Source of the DNA: an uncultured Bacilli bacterium
GTDB taxonomy: Bacteria > Bacillota_I > Bacilli_A > RF39 > UBA660
DNA: 29,814 bases
Assembly (NCBI GenBank): GCA_934098485.1
Contig: CAKOOH010000011.1
Span: 1 to 29,814 of the forward strand
Reading direction: 5' to 3'
The notes under the pieces are model-generated. The model was not told the origin of the DNA, made no database searches, and saw nothing but the letters and a program-made list of their open reading frames with translations. Shown here one piece after another: positions 9,087 to 16,793 of the stretch; position 1 is the stretch's first letter; every line of letters starts with the position of its first letter. Position numbers and translations under genes: made by a program.

Positions 9087-10082
9087 TCACCTTTCTATGT
9101 AACCTTTTAAGTAATTAAGTAATGTTACAACTTTATCGTATTCCATTCTTTTAGGACCGATGATGGCGATGGTACCTTCTTCACCGTCAACATTATAACT
9201 AGTTTTAATTACAGTTACATTGGGATCAAATTCGTTTTCTTCTCCAATATATATATTTATTTTTTCATCACTTGTTTCAATCTTTTTAATTAAATCAATA
9301 TTTTCTAATTTACTTATCATATTTTTGATTTTATCCGGTTCATCGTATTCCGGCTGTTTTAAAATATTGGTTTTTCCTCCGAAGAAAACGTCGCTTTGTT
9401 TTACTGTAAAATCATTAAATGCTTCATAGAAGAAATTCATTATGCTTTCATATTGTTTAACTCTTTTAGCAATAATAGGTTTAATTTCATATTCTAATTT
9501 AGCACTTATTTCTGATAGTTTAGTTCCAATTAAGGATTTATTAATTAACTCACTGGTTTTTACTAATTCATCTAAACTAATGTTTTCAGGAATAGTAGTA
9601 CTTTTATTTTCAACATGACCAGTGTTGGTAACAACTACGGCAACAATTTTTCTTTCATCGATAGGGATTATACTTACTTGTTTTAAAGTATTGTTAGTAC
9701 TTTCTTTTCCTAAAACGATGCTGGTGTAACTTGTGATATCACTGATGATTTCCATACATTTAACGATGGCATCACTCAAACTTAAATCACGATTATTTAA
9801 AATAGTTTGAAGTTTTAAAACATCATCACCAGTTATTTCTTTTGGCTTCATAAGATTATCTACATAGTATTTGTAGCCTTCTTCACTAGGAACTCGTCCA
9901 CTTGAAGTGTGAGTTTTTTCTAGGTAACCTAGCCCTTCTAAATAAGCCATATCATTTCTAATCGTTGCACTGGAACACTTTAGTTTTTTTACTAAAGATT
10001 TTGAACCTACAGGTTTAACAGTTTTAATATAATTTTCTACTATTAACTTAAGTAATTCTTTTTGACGATTATTCAAGATCAT
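9087..10082 (-). CDS. hrcA: Heat-inducible transcription repressor HrcA
   Basis: HrcA represses heat-shock operons by binding CIRCE. The N-terminal winged helix is recognisable (RQKELLKLIVENYIKT, then SSATIRNDMAYLEGLGYLEK and TSSGRVPSEEGYKYYVD, about residues 3-70). The remainder matches the GAF-like dimerisation and GroEL-sensing domain, including GTIAIIGPKRMEY near the C-terminus. A GTG at 10085 would add one residue; ATG at 10082 is better spaced from AAGGAA. It is the first gene of its operon and lies behind two CIRCE-like inverted repeats, so it should regulate itself. Confidence 0.96.
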   Translation of the reverse strand: MILNNRQKELLKLIVENYIKTVKPVGSKSLVKKLKCSSATIRNDMAYLEGLGYLEKTHTSSGRVPSEEGYKYYVDNLMKPKEITGDDVLKLQTILNNRDLSLSDAIVKCMEIISDITSYTSIVLGKESTNNTLKQVSIIPIDERKIVAVVVTNTGHVENKSTTIPENISLDELVKTSELINKSLIGTKLSEISAKLEYEIKPIIAKRVKQYESIMNFFYEAFNDFTVKQSDVFFGGKTNILKQPEYDEPDKIKNMISKLENIDLIKKIETSDEKINIYIGEENEFDPNVTVIKTSYNVDGEEGTIAIIGPKRMEYDKVVTLLNYLKGYIER

Positions 10083-10094
10083 CACTTCCTTGTA

Positions 10095-10120
10095 TTAGCA
10101 CTCTTTTTCTTTAGTGCTAA
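10095..10120. promoter_or_regulatory. CIRCE-like operator 2 (downstream of the -10 box)
   Basis: TTAGCACT (10095-10102) and AGTGCTAA (10113-10120) are perfect arms with a 10-base centre. The family consensus centre is 11 bases when counted this way. It lies in the hrcA leader, between the -10 box and the start codon. Confidence 0.88.
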
Positions 10121-10124
10121 TATC

Positions 10125-10153
10125 ATTATAATATTATGCTTAGCACTTGTCAA
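10125..10153 (-). promoter_or_regulatory. Sigma-A promoter of hrcA-grpE-dnaK
   Basis: TTGACA (10148-10153), 17 bp, TATAAT (10125-10130) on the minus strand. The -35 box lies between the arms of CIRCE-like operator 1. Confidence 0.93.
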
Positions 10154-10167
10154 TATATGAGTGCTAA
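10140..10167. promoter_or_regulatory. CIRCE-like operator 1 (overlaps the -35 box)
   Basis: TTAGCACT (10140-10147) and AGTGCTAA (10160-10167) are perfect arms with a 12-base centre. HrcA bound here would cover the -35 box. Confidence 0.88.
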
Positions 10168-10199
10168 TTTTTAATTTTTTTTGCAAGTTTTTGGATATG

Positions 10200-10236
10200 A
10201 AAAAAGAACGGCTGAATTTTTAAGTTTTACCGTCTT
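10200..10236 (-). terminator. Weak terminator after the glycine-rich protein gene
   Basis: Short complementary arms (CCGTT at the left, GACGG at the right) enclose an AT-rich loop of about 18 bases. T-rich sequence follows leftward. It lies about 40 nt after the stop at 10275 and is less convincing than the other terminators. Confidence 0.4.
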
Positions 10237-10274
10237 TTAAAAAATTAGTGTGTTATTAATTTTTATCTTATTTT

Positions 10275-11699
10275 TTAGTATAAAAAGGTTATACGGGCAT
10301 AGCCATCTCCTTCTTTAGAACAATTTTTAATGGGACTTGCATTAAAACAATCATTGCAGATGGTTTTTGTTCCTTCAATATCATTTGCTTCACAATTATA
10401 ACAATACATAGATTTATTACTTAATTTGGCATTACCAATGTATCCAGAGCCGCCACCGGCACCAGCATTATCGGCAGAAGCACCGCCGCCATATAAACCG
10501 CCACCGCCGCCAGCACCACCCGCGGCAACAGTAGCACTCCCACCTTGTCCAAATGAAGCACTTGTGCCACCACTAGATCCACCTTCAGTTTGCGTGCCAC
10601 CAGCACCAACGACATGTTGTTTTGATGAGGTGCCTTTTACTCCCTTAAAGCCGCCTCCGCCACCACCAGTTCCATATTGAAATCCTGCACTCACTGCATT
10701 ACCTGGCCAGTAATCGGCGCCACCGCCGCCACCGGAAGCAATTAATACATCAGAAAGACTATCAGATAAGGCAGATAATAGACCATTTTTTGTGGCTATA
10801 TGAGTGGCTCCACCGCCGGAACCCTGTCTACTAGAAAGAGTGGTAGTATTATTTCTATTGGCTTTGGCATTACCACCACCATTATATCCTCCAGTTGTAC
10901 CAGTATACCCTTCTGTGCCCGCACCACCAACATTAATATATAAAATAGTGCCTTTTTCTAAATATACTTCGCCAGATGAATAACCGCCATAGCCACCTGG
11001 ATAACTATTAGCGTTTCCACCTTGCGCTCCCCACGTTTCTAATCTATAAGTTCCGGACTGGGGAATAGTAAGGGTTTGAACATCATTAGTAAATTTAAAA
11101 TAGTAATATACTTCCTTTTTGTTTGATGGGGCAGCATTTACAAAAATTTTTCCGACATATTGTTTATTTCCTCCATCAAGCCACGTTGTTTCATAATCCA
11201 TCCACATTCTTAATTCAAAGGTTATTTCATCTAATCCGGCCAAGTAATATGTTGTTAATTCTTTAGCTGAATTTGCTGTATCAAAATACGAATTAGTATC
11301 ATTATAGTCGGACAATAATTTAACAGAATTTATAGTATTATTTTCGTCAGCTATTTGAACTTTTATAAAGTTATTGTTTAAATATTGTTCACTTGATAAA
11401 CCGGCAATTTTTAAATTTTCTAAGTTTACAGTTATATCTATAGCTGTTTCACAAGTGTTTTTAACAGTAAATTTATACGGTTTTTTACCTTCTCCTTCTG
11501 TATCACTTATAGGATACTCATTTTCTAAATTAATATCATTTTCTTCTTTTGGCAAAGTAATTTTTAAACAGGTTAAAGATTTAAAATTATTTTGCTTTGT
11601 TTGGGATTTAGTAAATCTAATAAATGCGTATGTGATACCTGATATGCTTATCAATATAATAATCATAATATAGAATATTACCATTTTACTATTTTTCAT
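10275..11699 (-). CDS. Surface protein with ALK-like glycine-rich domain
   Basis: A 474-residue envelope protein. Residues about 6-27 form a single hydrophobic anchor or signal segment after a short basic start. Residues about 40-200 are a beta-rich domain with no motif I can name. From about 205 a domain opens with YYFKFTNDVQTLTIPQSGTYRLETWGAQGG and runs through dense glycine stretches to about 430. This matches the bacterial glycine-rich domains related to the extracellular glycine-rich region of ALK/LTK receptors. A cysteine-rich tail (CYNC, CNDC, then a lone Cys) ends the protein. It uses the same G-tract promoter and leader as the three larger array genes but shares no coding homology with them. 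Its codons are more GC-rich than the surroundings because of glycine. Ligand and function are unknown. Confidence 0.8.
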   Translation of the reverse strand: MKNSKMVIFYIMIIILISISGITYAFIRFTKSQTKQNNFKSLTCLKITLPKEENDINLENEYPISDTEGEGKKPYKFTVKNTCETAIDITVNLENLKIAGLSSEQYLNNNFIKVQIADENNTINSVKLLSDYNDTNSYFDTANSAKELTTYYLAGLDEITFELRMWMDYETTWLDGGNKQYVGKIFVNAAPSNKKEVYYYFKFTNDVQTLTIPQSGTYRLETWGAQGGNANSYPGGYGGYSSGEVYLEKGTILYINVGGAGTEGYTGTTGGYNGGGNAKANRNNTTTLSSRQGSGGGATHIATKNGLLSALSDSLSDVLIASGGGGGADYWPGNAVSAGFQYGTGGGGGGFKGVKGTSSKQHVVGAGGTQTEGGSSGGTSASFGQGGSATVAAGGAGGGGGLYGGGASADNAGAGGGSGYIGNAKLSNKSMYCYNCEANDIEGTKTICNDCFNASPIKNCSKEGDGYARITFLY

Positions 11700-11727
11700 T
11701 TAAAAATCACCCGATATTTTCTATTTA

Positions 11728-11755
11728 ATTATACTAATAACCCCCCCCATGTCAA
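11728..11755 (-). promoter_or_regulatory. Array promoter copy 2, G8 spacer, glycine-rich gene
   Basis: TTGACA (11750-11755), a 16-bp spacer with eight G (11741-11748), TATAAT (11728-11733). The transcript would start about 20 nt before the ATG and carries a GGGTGA ribosome binding site. Confidence 0.9.
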
Positions 11756-11772
11756 GTTAATATTCTGCATAT

Positions 11773-11799
11773 AAAAAGTCTATGGCATTAACCATAGAC
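11773..11799 (-). terminator. Array terminator hairpin after surface protein 1
   Basis: Perfect 8-bp arms (11778-11785 with 11792-11799) around a six-base loop are followed leftward by TTTTT. It lies between the stop of surface protein 1 and promoter copy 2. Confidence 0.8.
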
Positions 11800-11830
11800 A
11801 GTTCTAATTTTGGAAGCTTTGAAAATCGTT

Positions 11831-13762
11831 TTAAGACATTTTTACTACATAAGGATCAGAAGATGTGCCTGTTCCTTTGCTAATTTTGGTCGTTGTTAAT
11901 AGAGAGATTGCTGGTCTTAAATATAAATTGGTTTGGGGGAAAACTTGTATCATCCTATGATTATTTGCAACATAAATAATATCACTGTAATCACTGGCAG
12001 TATACATTGGTGTCATAGTCCACCAATTCCCATCACCCGCATTTTCATATAAATAATATGTTCTATTATAATTCCAATCGAGAGACGCAAAAACACTACC
12101 AGCAAAAGCCACTTCATCATATGTAAGTAATCCGATTTTGTATAACAAACCGCCATTACCATTTGATCCTTTTAATTTTCCATTGCCATTTAGAGTATCA
12201 TTAGCCGTAAATCTTGATAAATTAGGATCAACACCTTCTTTATCAATCTTTTTGCATATTAATGATGGTCCGGTTCCTTTAGCGGGATACCAGTAACCAT
12301 CACTACCTAAAGCACCAGCGCGTGAAGAAGCGTCAAAGCGCATATTACCAGTGCTACCAATATTACTTGTCGTACTTTTGTCGTTACACCAGATGGTATC
12401 AGCAAGCATATCATTATATTTTCGTAGTTTTAAATCATACCACTTTTTTAAATTTACTAAAATTTTACTATCAACATTATTTTTAAATGCTTCGGCATAT
12501 GTTTTAACATTATTATTGGTTCCATACATAAAACCTACATATTGATTTAAATTATTTGCACTGTTAAAATATGTTTTACTATTGGTTCCATCATATAAAG
12601 CATATGCTAAAGTTGCGCCTCCTGTTACACTGCAAGGATTCGAAGCATTACTTTCATTACGATTATGTAATGTAAGTTTTATGGAACCATTACCAGTTAC
12701 TCTTACTATTCGCCAGCACATTCCGGCAAACTCTACATAATTATTATCTACAGCACCTCTATAGTAAAATGATGTTCCATAATCATCAGGAGTGCTCGCA
12801 AAAATTTTTTCACTTTCGACACTCATTTCTTTTCCTGGATTTGTAGCTGCTGTGCCAACTACATTATCTCTTTTGATAGCTGCTAAAAGAGTACCACTAG
12901 CAGAAGTATACCAACCAGTCGGGGCTTTGGTTTCATCTTCTGATTTTTTGGTGAAATATACTCTACAAACAGTGTTTCTGGAATCTATGCTTGCTACATT
13001 TATTACCCATTTAGTCCCGTTCCACGAAACAGTACTTACTATATTACTGGTACTATTTCCCGGAGATAAACAACTTATACTTGCATTATAATTATCATCT
13101 TTAGGGAAGTTTTCTACTTCCACTCCATTTACATAAGCAAGTATTTCTAAATCACCTTCCAATATACCTTCTATATAACCAGTGGAGATTTTATTTTGTA
13201 AAGCCAAATTGTTGTGACTGTAGCCGACATTTAAATCTATTTGAATATAGTAATCTTTACTGTCCGTGTTATCAGTTATAAGAGAAACAAAAATATTTTT
13301 ATTAGCGCCTAATGTTCCAGAAATATATGGTGTAGATGCACCATACATAATACTTAATGATTTTGGTGTATCTATAAATTTTGTGCAATTCTTATCGGTA
13401 CACACTCTATATGTTATTTCATATTTGGTATCAAAATTATTTAAAGAAGTTAGCATAATATTAAACTGCTCGGTTTTTCCAGCTTTGGAAAGGATAATAC
13501 GATCCCCAATGATGGTATTTGATGGTACTTTTGTTCCTACTGTTGAACCGAGTTTGGTATCATTTATTATCATTTGATATTTTAAATCGCCAATGGTTAT
13601 ATTAGCACTTTTATTATTTTTAGATGTAGTATATCTAGCAAAAGTCACATTTAACGCTAAGCAGAAAAGCACTAAGATGGATATAAGACTTAAATATTTG
13701 AGTCTCTTATTTTTCTTAACCATATTCCAAATGTCATTTATTTTATTTTTAAATTTAAACAT
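11831..13762 (-). CDS. Array surface protein 1 (phase-variable promoter candidate)
   Basis: A 643-residue protein of a three-member paralogous family with 13874-15796 and 16794-18734. A basic N-terminus of about 20 residues is followed by one hydrophobic segment (about 23-42) ending in FARYTTS, reminiscent of TasA/camelysin-type exported proteins. Next comes a conserved beta-rich region (about 45-210), a repeat-like module around the sequence SISC, and a module with SFYYRGAV and MCWRIVRVTG (about 340-370). A C-terminal domain opens with GLLTYDEVAFAG and WWTMTP and closes with LRPAISL, resembling the C-type-lectin-like folds seen in DUF6273-type proteins. The stretch between WWTMTP and LRPA differs strongly among the paralogues. 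It is probably a membrane-anchored or exported surface protein; ligand unknown. Confidence 0.75.
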   Translation of the reverse strand: MFKFKNKINDIWNMVKKNKRLKYLSLISILVLFCLALNVTFARYTTSKNNKSANITIGDLKYQMIINDTKLGSTVGTKVPSNTIIGDRIILSKAGKTEQFNIMLTSLNNFDTKYEITYRVCTDKNCTKFIDTPKSLSIMYGASTPYISGTLGANKNIFVSLITDNTDSKDYYIQIDLNVGYSHNNLALQNKISTGYIEGILEGDLEILAYVNGVEVENFPKDDNYNASISCLSPGNSTSNIVSTVSWNGTKWVINVASIDSRNTVCRVYFTKKSEDETKAPTGWYTSASGTLLAAIKRDNVVGTAATNPGKEMSVESEKIFASTPDDYGTSFYYRGAVDNNYVEFAGMCWRIVRVTGNGSIKLTLHNRNESNASNPCSVTGGATLAYALYDGTNSKTYFNSANNLNQYVGFMYGTNNNVKTYAEAFKNNVDSKILVNLKKWYDLKLRKYNDMLADTIWCNDKSTTSNIGSTGNMRFDASSRAGALGSDGYWYPAKGTGPSLICKKIDKEGVDPNLSRFTANDTLNGNGKLKGSNGNGGLLYKIGLLTYDEVAFAGSVFASLDWNYNRTYYLYENAGDGNWWTMTPMYTASDYSDIIYVANNHRMIQVFPQTNLYLRPAISLLTTTKISKGTGTSSDPYVVKMS

Positions 13763-13789
13763 AGAAAATCACCCGATATTTTCTATATA

Positions 13790-13817
13790 ATTATACAAAT
13801 AACCCCCCCCATGTCAA
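13790..13817 (-). promoter_or_regulatory. Array promoter copy 3, G8 spacer, surface protein 1
   Basis: TTGACA (13812-13817), a 16-bp spacer with eight G (13803-13810), TATAAT (13790-13795), read leftward. Confidence 0.9.
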
Positions 13818-13834
13818 GTTAATATTGCACATAC

Positions 13835-13861
13835 AAAAAGTCTATGGTATTAACCATAGAC
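13835..13861 (-). terminator. Array terminator hairpin after surface protein 2
   Basis: Perfect 8-bp arms (13840-13847 with 13854-13861) are followed leftward by TTTTT, immediately downstream of the surface protein 2 stop. Confidence 0.8.
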
Positions 13862-13873
13862 AGTGCTAATTTT

Positions 13874-15796
13874 TTAAGACATTTTTACAATATATGGATT
13901 AGTCGCAGTACCTGCTCCTCCGGTAACTTTTGTAGTTGATAATAAGGAAACGGCCGGTCTTAAACCTAATTCTTCACTCGGATAAGTATGAATCATTCTA
14001 CCTTCACCTGTAACAGCAATCTCATAGCTATAATCACCCATAGTATTTGCATAAAAAGGAGTCATTGCCCACCAACTAGTATCATAATATAAATAATATG
14101 TTGTATTATTATAATTTGCAAGATCTGAAAAAACACCACCAGCAAAGGCTACTTCATCATACGTAAGTAACCCTATTTTATATAATAAACTACCACTACC
14201 ATTTGATCCTTTTAATTTTCCATTTCCATTTAAGGTATCATTTGCTGTAAATCTTGATAAATTAGGATCAACATTTGTTTTTTTGATTTTTGCACATACC
14301 AAAGTTGGACCAGTTCCTTTATTAGGATAATAGTTACCACTACCTATCCCAGCAGCTCGAGAATATGCTGTAAATTGTACTAAGTCTGTGCTACCATGGG
14401 TACTAGTTGTATTTTTATCATTACACCAGATGGTATCGGCAAGCATATTATTATAATTTCGAAGTTTTAAATCATACCACTTTTTTAAATTTACTAGAAT
14501 TGTACTATCAATATTATTTTTAAATGCTTCGGCATATGTACTAACACTATTAGTAGTTCCATACATAAATCCAGTATACTGATTCAAACTCCAAGAATCA
14601 TTAAATAATGACGTGGTATTCGTTCCATCATATTTAGCAAAGGCTAAATTATTACCTGTTGATTTGCAAGGATTTGTAACATTAGAATCATTACGATTGT
14701 ATAAAGTAATTTTGATAGAGCCATCTCCGGTTACTCGCACGATTCTCCAGCACATCTTGGCAAAAACAACAAAATTGTTTGTTACTGCTCCTCTATAATA
14801 AAATGATGTTCCATAATCATCTGGGGTGCTCGCAAATATCTTTTCACTTGCGGTACTCGGTTCTTTTCCAGGACTTGTAGCTGCTGTGCCAACTACATTA
14901 TCTCTTTTGATAGCCGCTAAAAGAGTACCATCAGCCGCTGTATACCAACCGGTTGGGGCTTTTATCTCATCACCAGTTTGTTCAGTAAATTGCACTTTGC
15001 AAGTAGTATTTCTTGAATTAATGCTTGCTACATTTATAAGCCATTGGCTACCATTCCATGTTACGGTGCCAATAATATTACTAGTACTATTTCCCGGGGC
15101 TGTGCAACTTATACTGGCATTATAATTATTTGTTCTTGGAAAATTTTCTACTTCCACTCCATTTACATAAGCGATTATTTCTAAATCACTTTCCAGAATT
15201 CCACCTGCATATCCAATAGAAATTTGTTTTTGTAAAGAAAGCGTATTATGACTATAGCCAGCATTTAAGTCTACTTGGATATAATAATCTTTACTATCGG
15301 TGTTATCAGTTACTACAGACACGATAATATTTTTGTTCGCTCTTAACGTTCCATTAACATATGGGGTATCAACATTGTACATAACACTTAATGATTCAGG
15401 GGTGTCAATAAATTTTGTACAATTTACATTAGTACAAACTCTATAAGTTATCTCATATTTGGTATCATAATTATTTAAGGAAGTTAGCATAATATTAAAC
15501 TGTTCTGTTTTTCCCGATTTAGATAGAATAATACGATCCCCAATGATGGTGTTTGTTGGTACTTTTGTTCCTACTGATGAGCTTAGTTTGGTATCATTTA
15601 TAACCATTCGATATTTCAAATCACCAACAGTTACATTAGCACCATTAATACTTTTAGATGTAGTATATCTAGCAAAAGTCACATTTAACGCTAAACAAAA
15701 TAGAATTAAAAGTGAAATGATGCTTAAGTACCCTATTTTTTTATTTTTCTTAACCATATTCCAAATGTCATTTATTTTATTTTTAAATTTATACAT
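13874..15796 (-). CDS. Array surface protein 2 (phase-variable promoter candidate)
   Basis: A 640-residue paralogue of surface proteins 1 and 3 with the same layout: basic N-terminus, one hydrophobic segment ending near FARYTTS, the shared beta-rich region, the MCWRIVRVTG module and the C-terminal lectin-like domain ending in LRPAVSL. It looks mosaic. The first ~210 residues and the TNNFVVFAK stretch follow protein 3, but the intervening segment GTLLAAIKRDNVVGTAAT follows protein 1 nearly identically even in DNA. Its variable C-terminal segment differs from both. Its promoter has a 19-bp spacer, so it may be the weakest of the set in this genome state. Confidence 0.75.
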   Translation of the reverse strand: MYKFKNKINDIWNMVKKNKKIGYLSIISLLILFCLALNVTFARYTTSKSINGANVTVGDLKYRMVINDTKLSSSVGTKVPTNTIIGDRIILSKSGKTEQFNIMLTSLNNYDTKYEITYRVCTNVNCTKFIDTPESLSVMYNVDTPYVNGTLRANKNIIVSVVTDNTDSKDYYIQVDLNAGYSHNTLSLQKQISIGYAGGILESDLEIIAYVNGVEVENFPRTNNYNASISCTAPGNSTSNIIGTVTWNGSQWLINVASINSRNTTCKVQFTEQTGDEIKAPTGWYTAADGTLLAAIKRDNVVGTAATSPGKEPSTASEKIFASTPDDYGTSFYYRGAVTNNFVVFAKMCWRIVRVTGDGSIKITLYNRNDSNVTNPCKSTGNNLAFAKYDGTNTTSLFNDSWSLNQYTGFMYGTTNSVSTYAEAFKNNIDSTILVNLKKWYDLKLRNYNNMLADTIWCNDKNTTSTHGSTDLVQFTAYSRAAGIGSGNYYPNKGTGPTLVCAKIKKTNVDPNLSRFTANDTLNGNGKLKGSNGSGSLLYKIGLLTYDEVAFAGGVFSDLANYNNTTYYLYYDTSWWAMTPFYANTMGDYSYEIAVTGEGRMIHTYPSEELGLRPAVSLLSTTKVTGGAGTATNPYIVKMS

Positions 15797-15823
15797 AAAA
15801 AATCACCCGATATTTTCTATATA

Positions 15824-15854
15824 ATTATACTAATAACCCCCCCCACCACGTCAA
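15824..15854 (-). promoter_or_regulatory. Array promoter copy 4, G8 plus 3 bp, 19-bp spacer
   Basis: TTGACG (15849-15854), a 19-bp spacer containing eight G (15837-15844) preceded by an extra three bases, TATAAT (15824-15829). The spacing is 2 bp longer than optimal. Confidence 0.85.
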
Positions 15855-15871
15855 GTTAATATTCTACATAC

Positions 15872-15898
15872 AAAAAGTCTATGGTATTAACCATAGAC
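15872..15898 (-). terminator. Array terminator hairpin beside the IS30 remnant
   Basis: Perfect 8-bp arms (15877-15884 with 15891-15898) are followed leftward by TTTTT. By comparison with the other intervals it originally ended surface protein 3, whose 3' end is now separated from it by the transposase remnant. Confidence 0.7.
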
Positions 15899-15977
15899 AG
15901 TGCTAATTGCGGTGGTAAGCTTAAAGTAGACAACTTGGGGGGCTTTGTAGACAACAGAGGAATTAAAAAATTTAATC

Positions 15978-16556
15978 ATGAAAAAGGATATTGAAATTGC
16001 TAGATTAAAAAAAAATTACCTTGTGGAAGGAGGTGGTAATTGTTTCCTTACTCTTTTGTTTAGACAATTTAATTTCATGCTTATTTATTTAATGCCTTAT
16101 AAAAAGTCTGTTTATGTTAATGAAGTTTTTAATGATTTAAAAGCTTTATTAGGTATTGATGAATTCAAAAGACTTTTTGAAGTTATTTTAACTGATAATG
16201 GCACTGAATTTTCTGATCCTGAAAGTATTGAATTTGATATGAATACTGGTGAAAAAATTTGCTCTTTATTCTACTGTGATACTAATTGTTCTTGGCAAAA
16301 AGGTAGTATTGAAAAAAATCATGAATACATTAGATATATTTTACCTAAAGGAACCTCTTTTGCTTCTCTTACACAAGATGATTGTTTTTTGATTGCTTCC
16401 CATATTAATTCTACTCCTAGATTATCTTTAAACAACCATTCTCCTTATGATTCTATTTTACTTTTTTTAGGTCAAAATAATATTGATAAATTACAAATAA
16501 AAAAGATAGACTACGATGACATAGATCTATCTTATAGATTATTAAGACAAGAATAA
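15978..16556 (+). pseudogene. Truncated IS30-family transposase
   Basis: The 192-codon frame is the C-terminal part of an IS30-type DDE transposase. The second catalytic Asp is in VILTDNGTEF and the Glu in SWQKGSIEKNHEYIRYILPKG, with the typical INSTPRLSLNNHSPYD end. Full IS30 transposases are well over 300 residues. The N-terminal helix-turn-helix and the first catalytic Asp are missing: the family segment DTVEG is represented only by LVEGGG. The first ~15 residues do not resemble IS30 and are probably read-in sequence. The protein cannot be an active transposase. It is the only rightward gene in the array. Confidence 0.85.
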
Positions 16557-16731
16557 TCTAAAACAACATAATTTAAGCCAAAATACACTTTTATTTTTTA
16601 TTTCATAAACGAGACGTTACATCTTTTCAAAAAAAATTTATTAACTTCTCGGTCCTTTTGCGTGCTTTAATTTAACTTAAATCGTGTCTTATACTATCAT
16701 ATTTTTTCTATTTCTACAATTATTTTTTATA

Positions 16732-16752
16732 GAAAAACTCGGTTTCCCGAGA
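16732..16752 (-). terminator. Terminator after surface protein 3
   Basis: Arms CTCGG (16738-16742) and CCGAG (16747-16751) enclose a four-base loop, with TTTTT following leftward. It lies inside the inserted segment, about 45 nt past the surface protein 3 stop, and replaces the array hairpin displaced by the insertion. Confidence 0.65.
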
Positions 16753-16793
16753 CTTTATCTTTTAAATTATTATTTTTTTATTTTAATGCTAAC

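Larger units (their letters stand above)
15901..16792. mobile_element. IS30-type insertion remnant between TGCTAA direct repeats
   Basis: The array intergenic sequence is intact up to TGCTAA at 15901-15906 and resumes at TGCTAA 16787-16792 next to the surface protein 3 stop, so the ~880 bp between them look inserted. The insert holds a 5'-truncated transposase. A short direct repeat, GTAGACAAC, occurs twice near its left end (within 15926-15956). No convincing terminal inverted repeats are seen. The six-base duplication is longer than is usual for IS30 elements, so it may partly be coincidental. Confidence 0.55.

Noticed and set aside
10426..10680. Proline-rich open frame on the plus strand
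   Set aside because: It is the antisense shadow of the glycine-rich gene (GGN codons read as CCN); it has no ribosome binding site or promoter.
15917..15977. Missing N-terminal half of the transposase upstream of 15978
   Set aside because: Only about 70 bp of inserted DNA precede the frame, too little for the HTH domain in any frame, so this is a true truncation rather than a frameshift.
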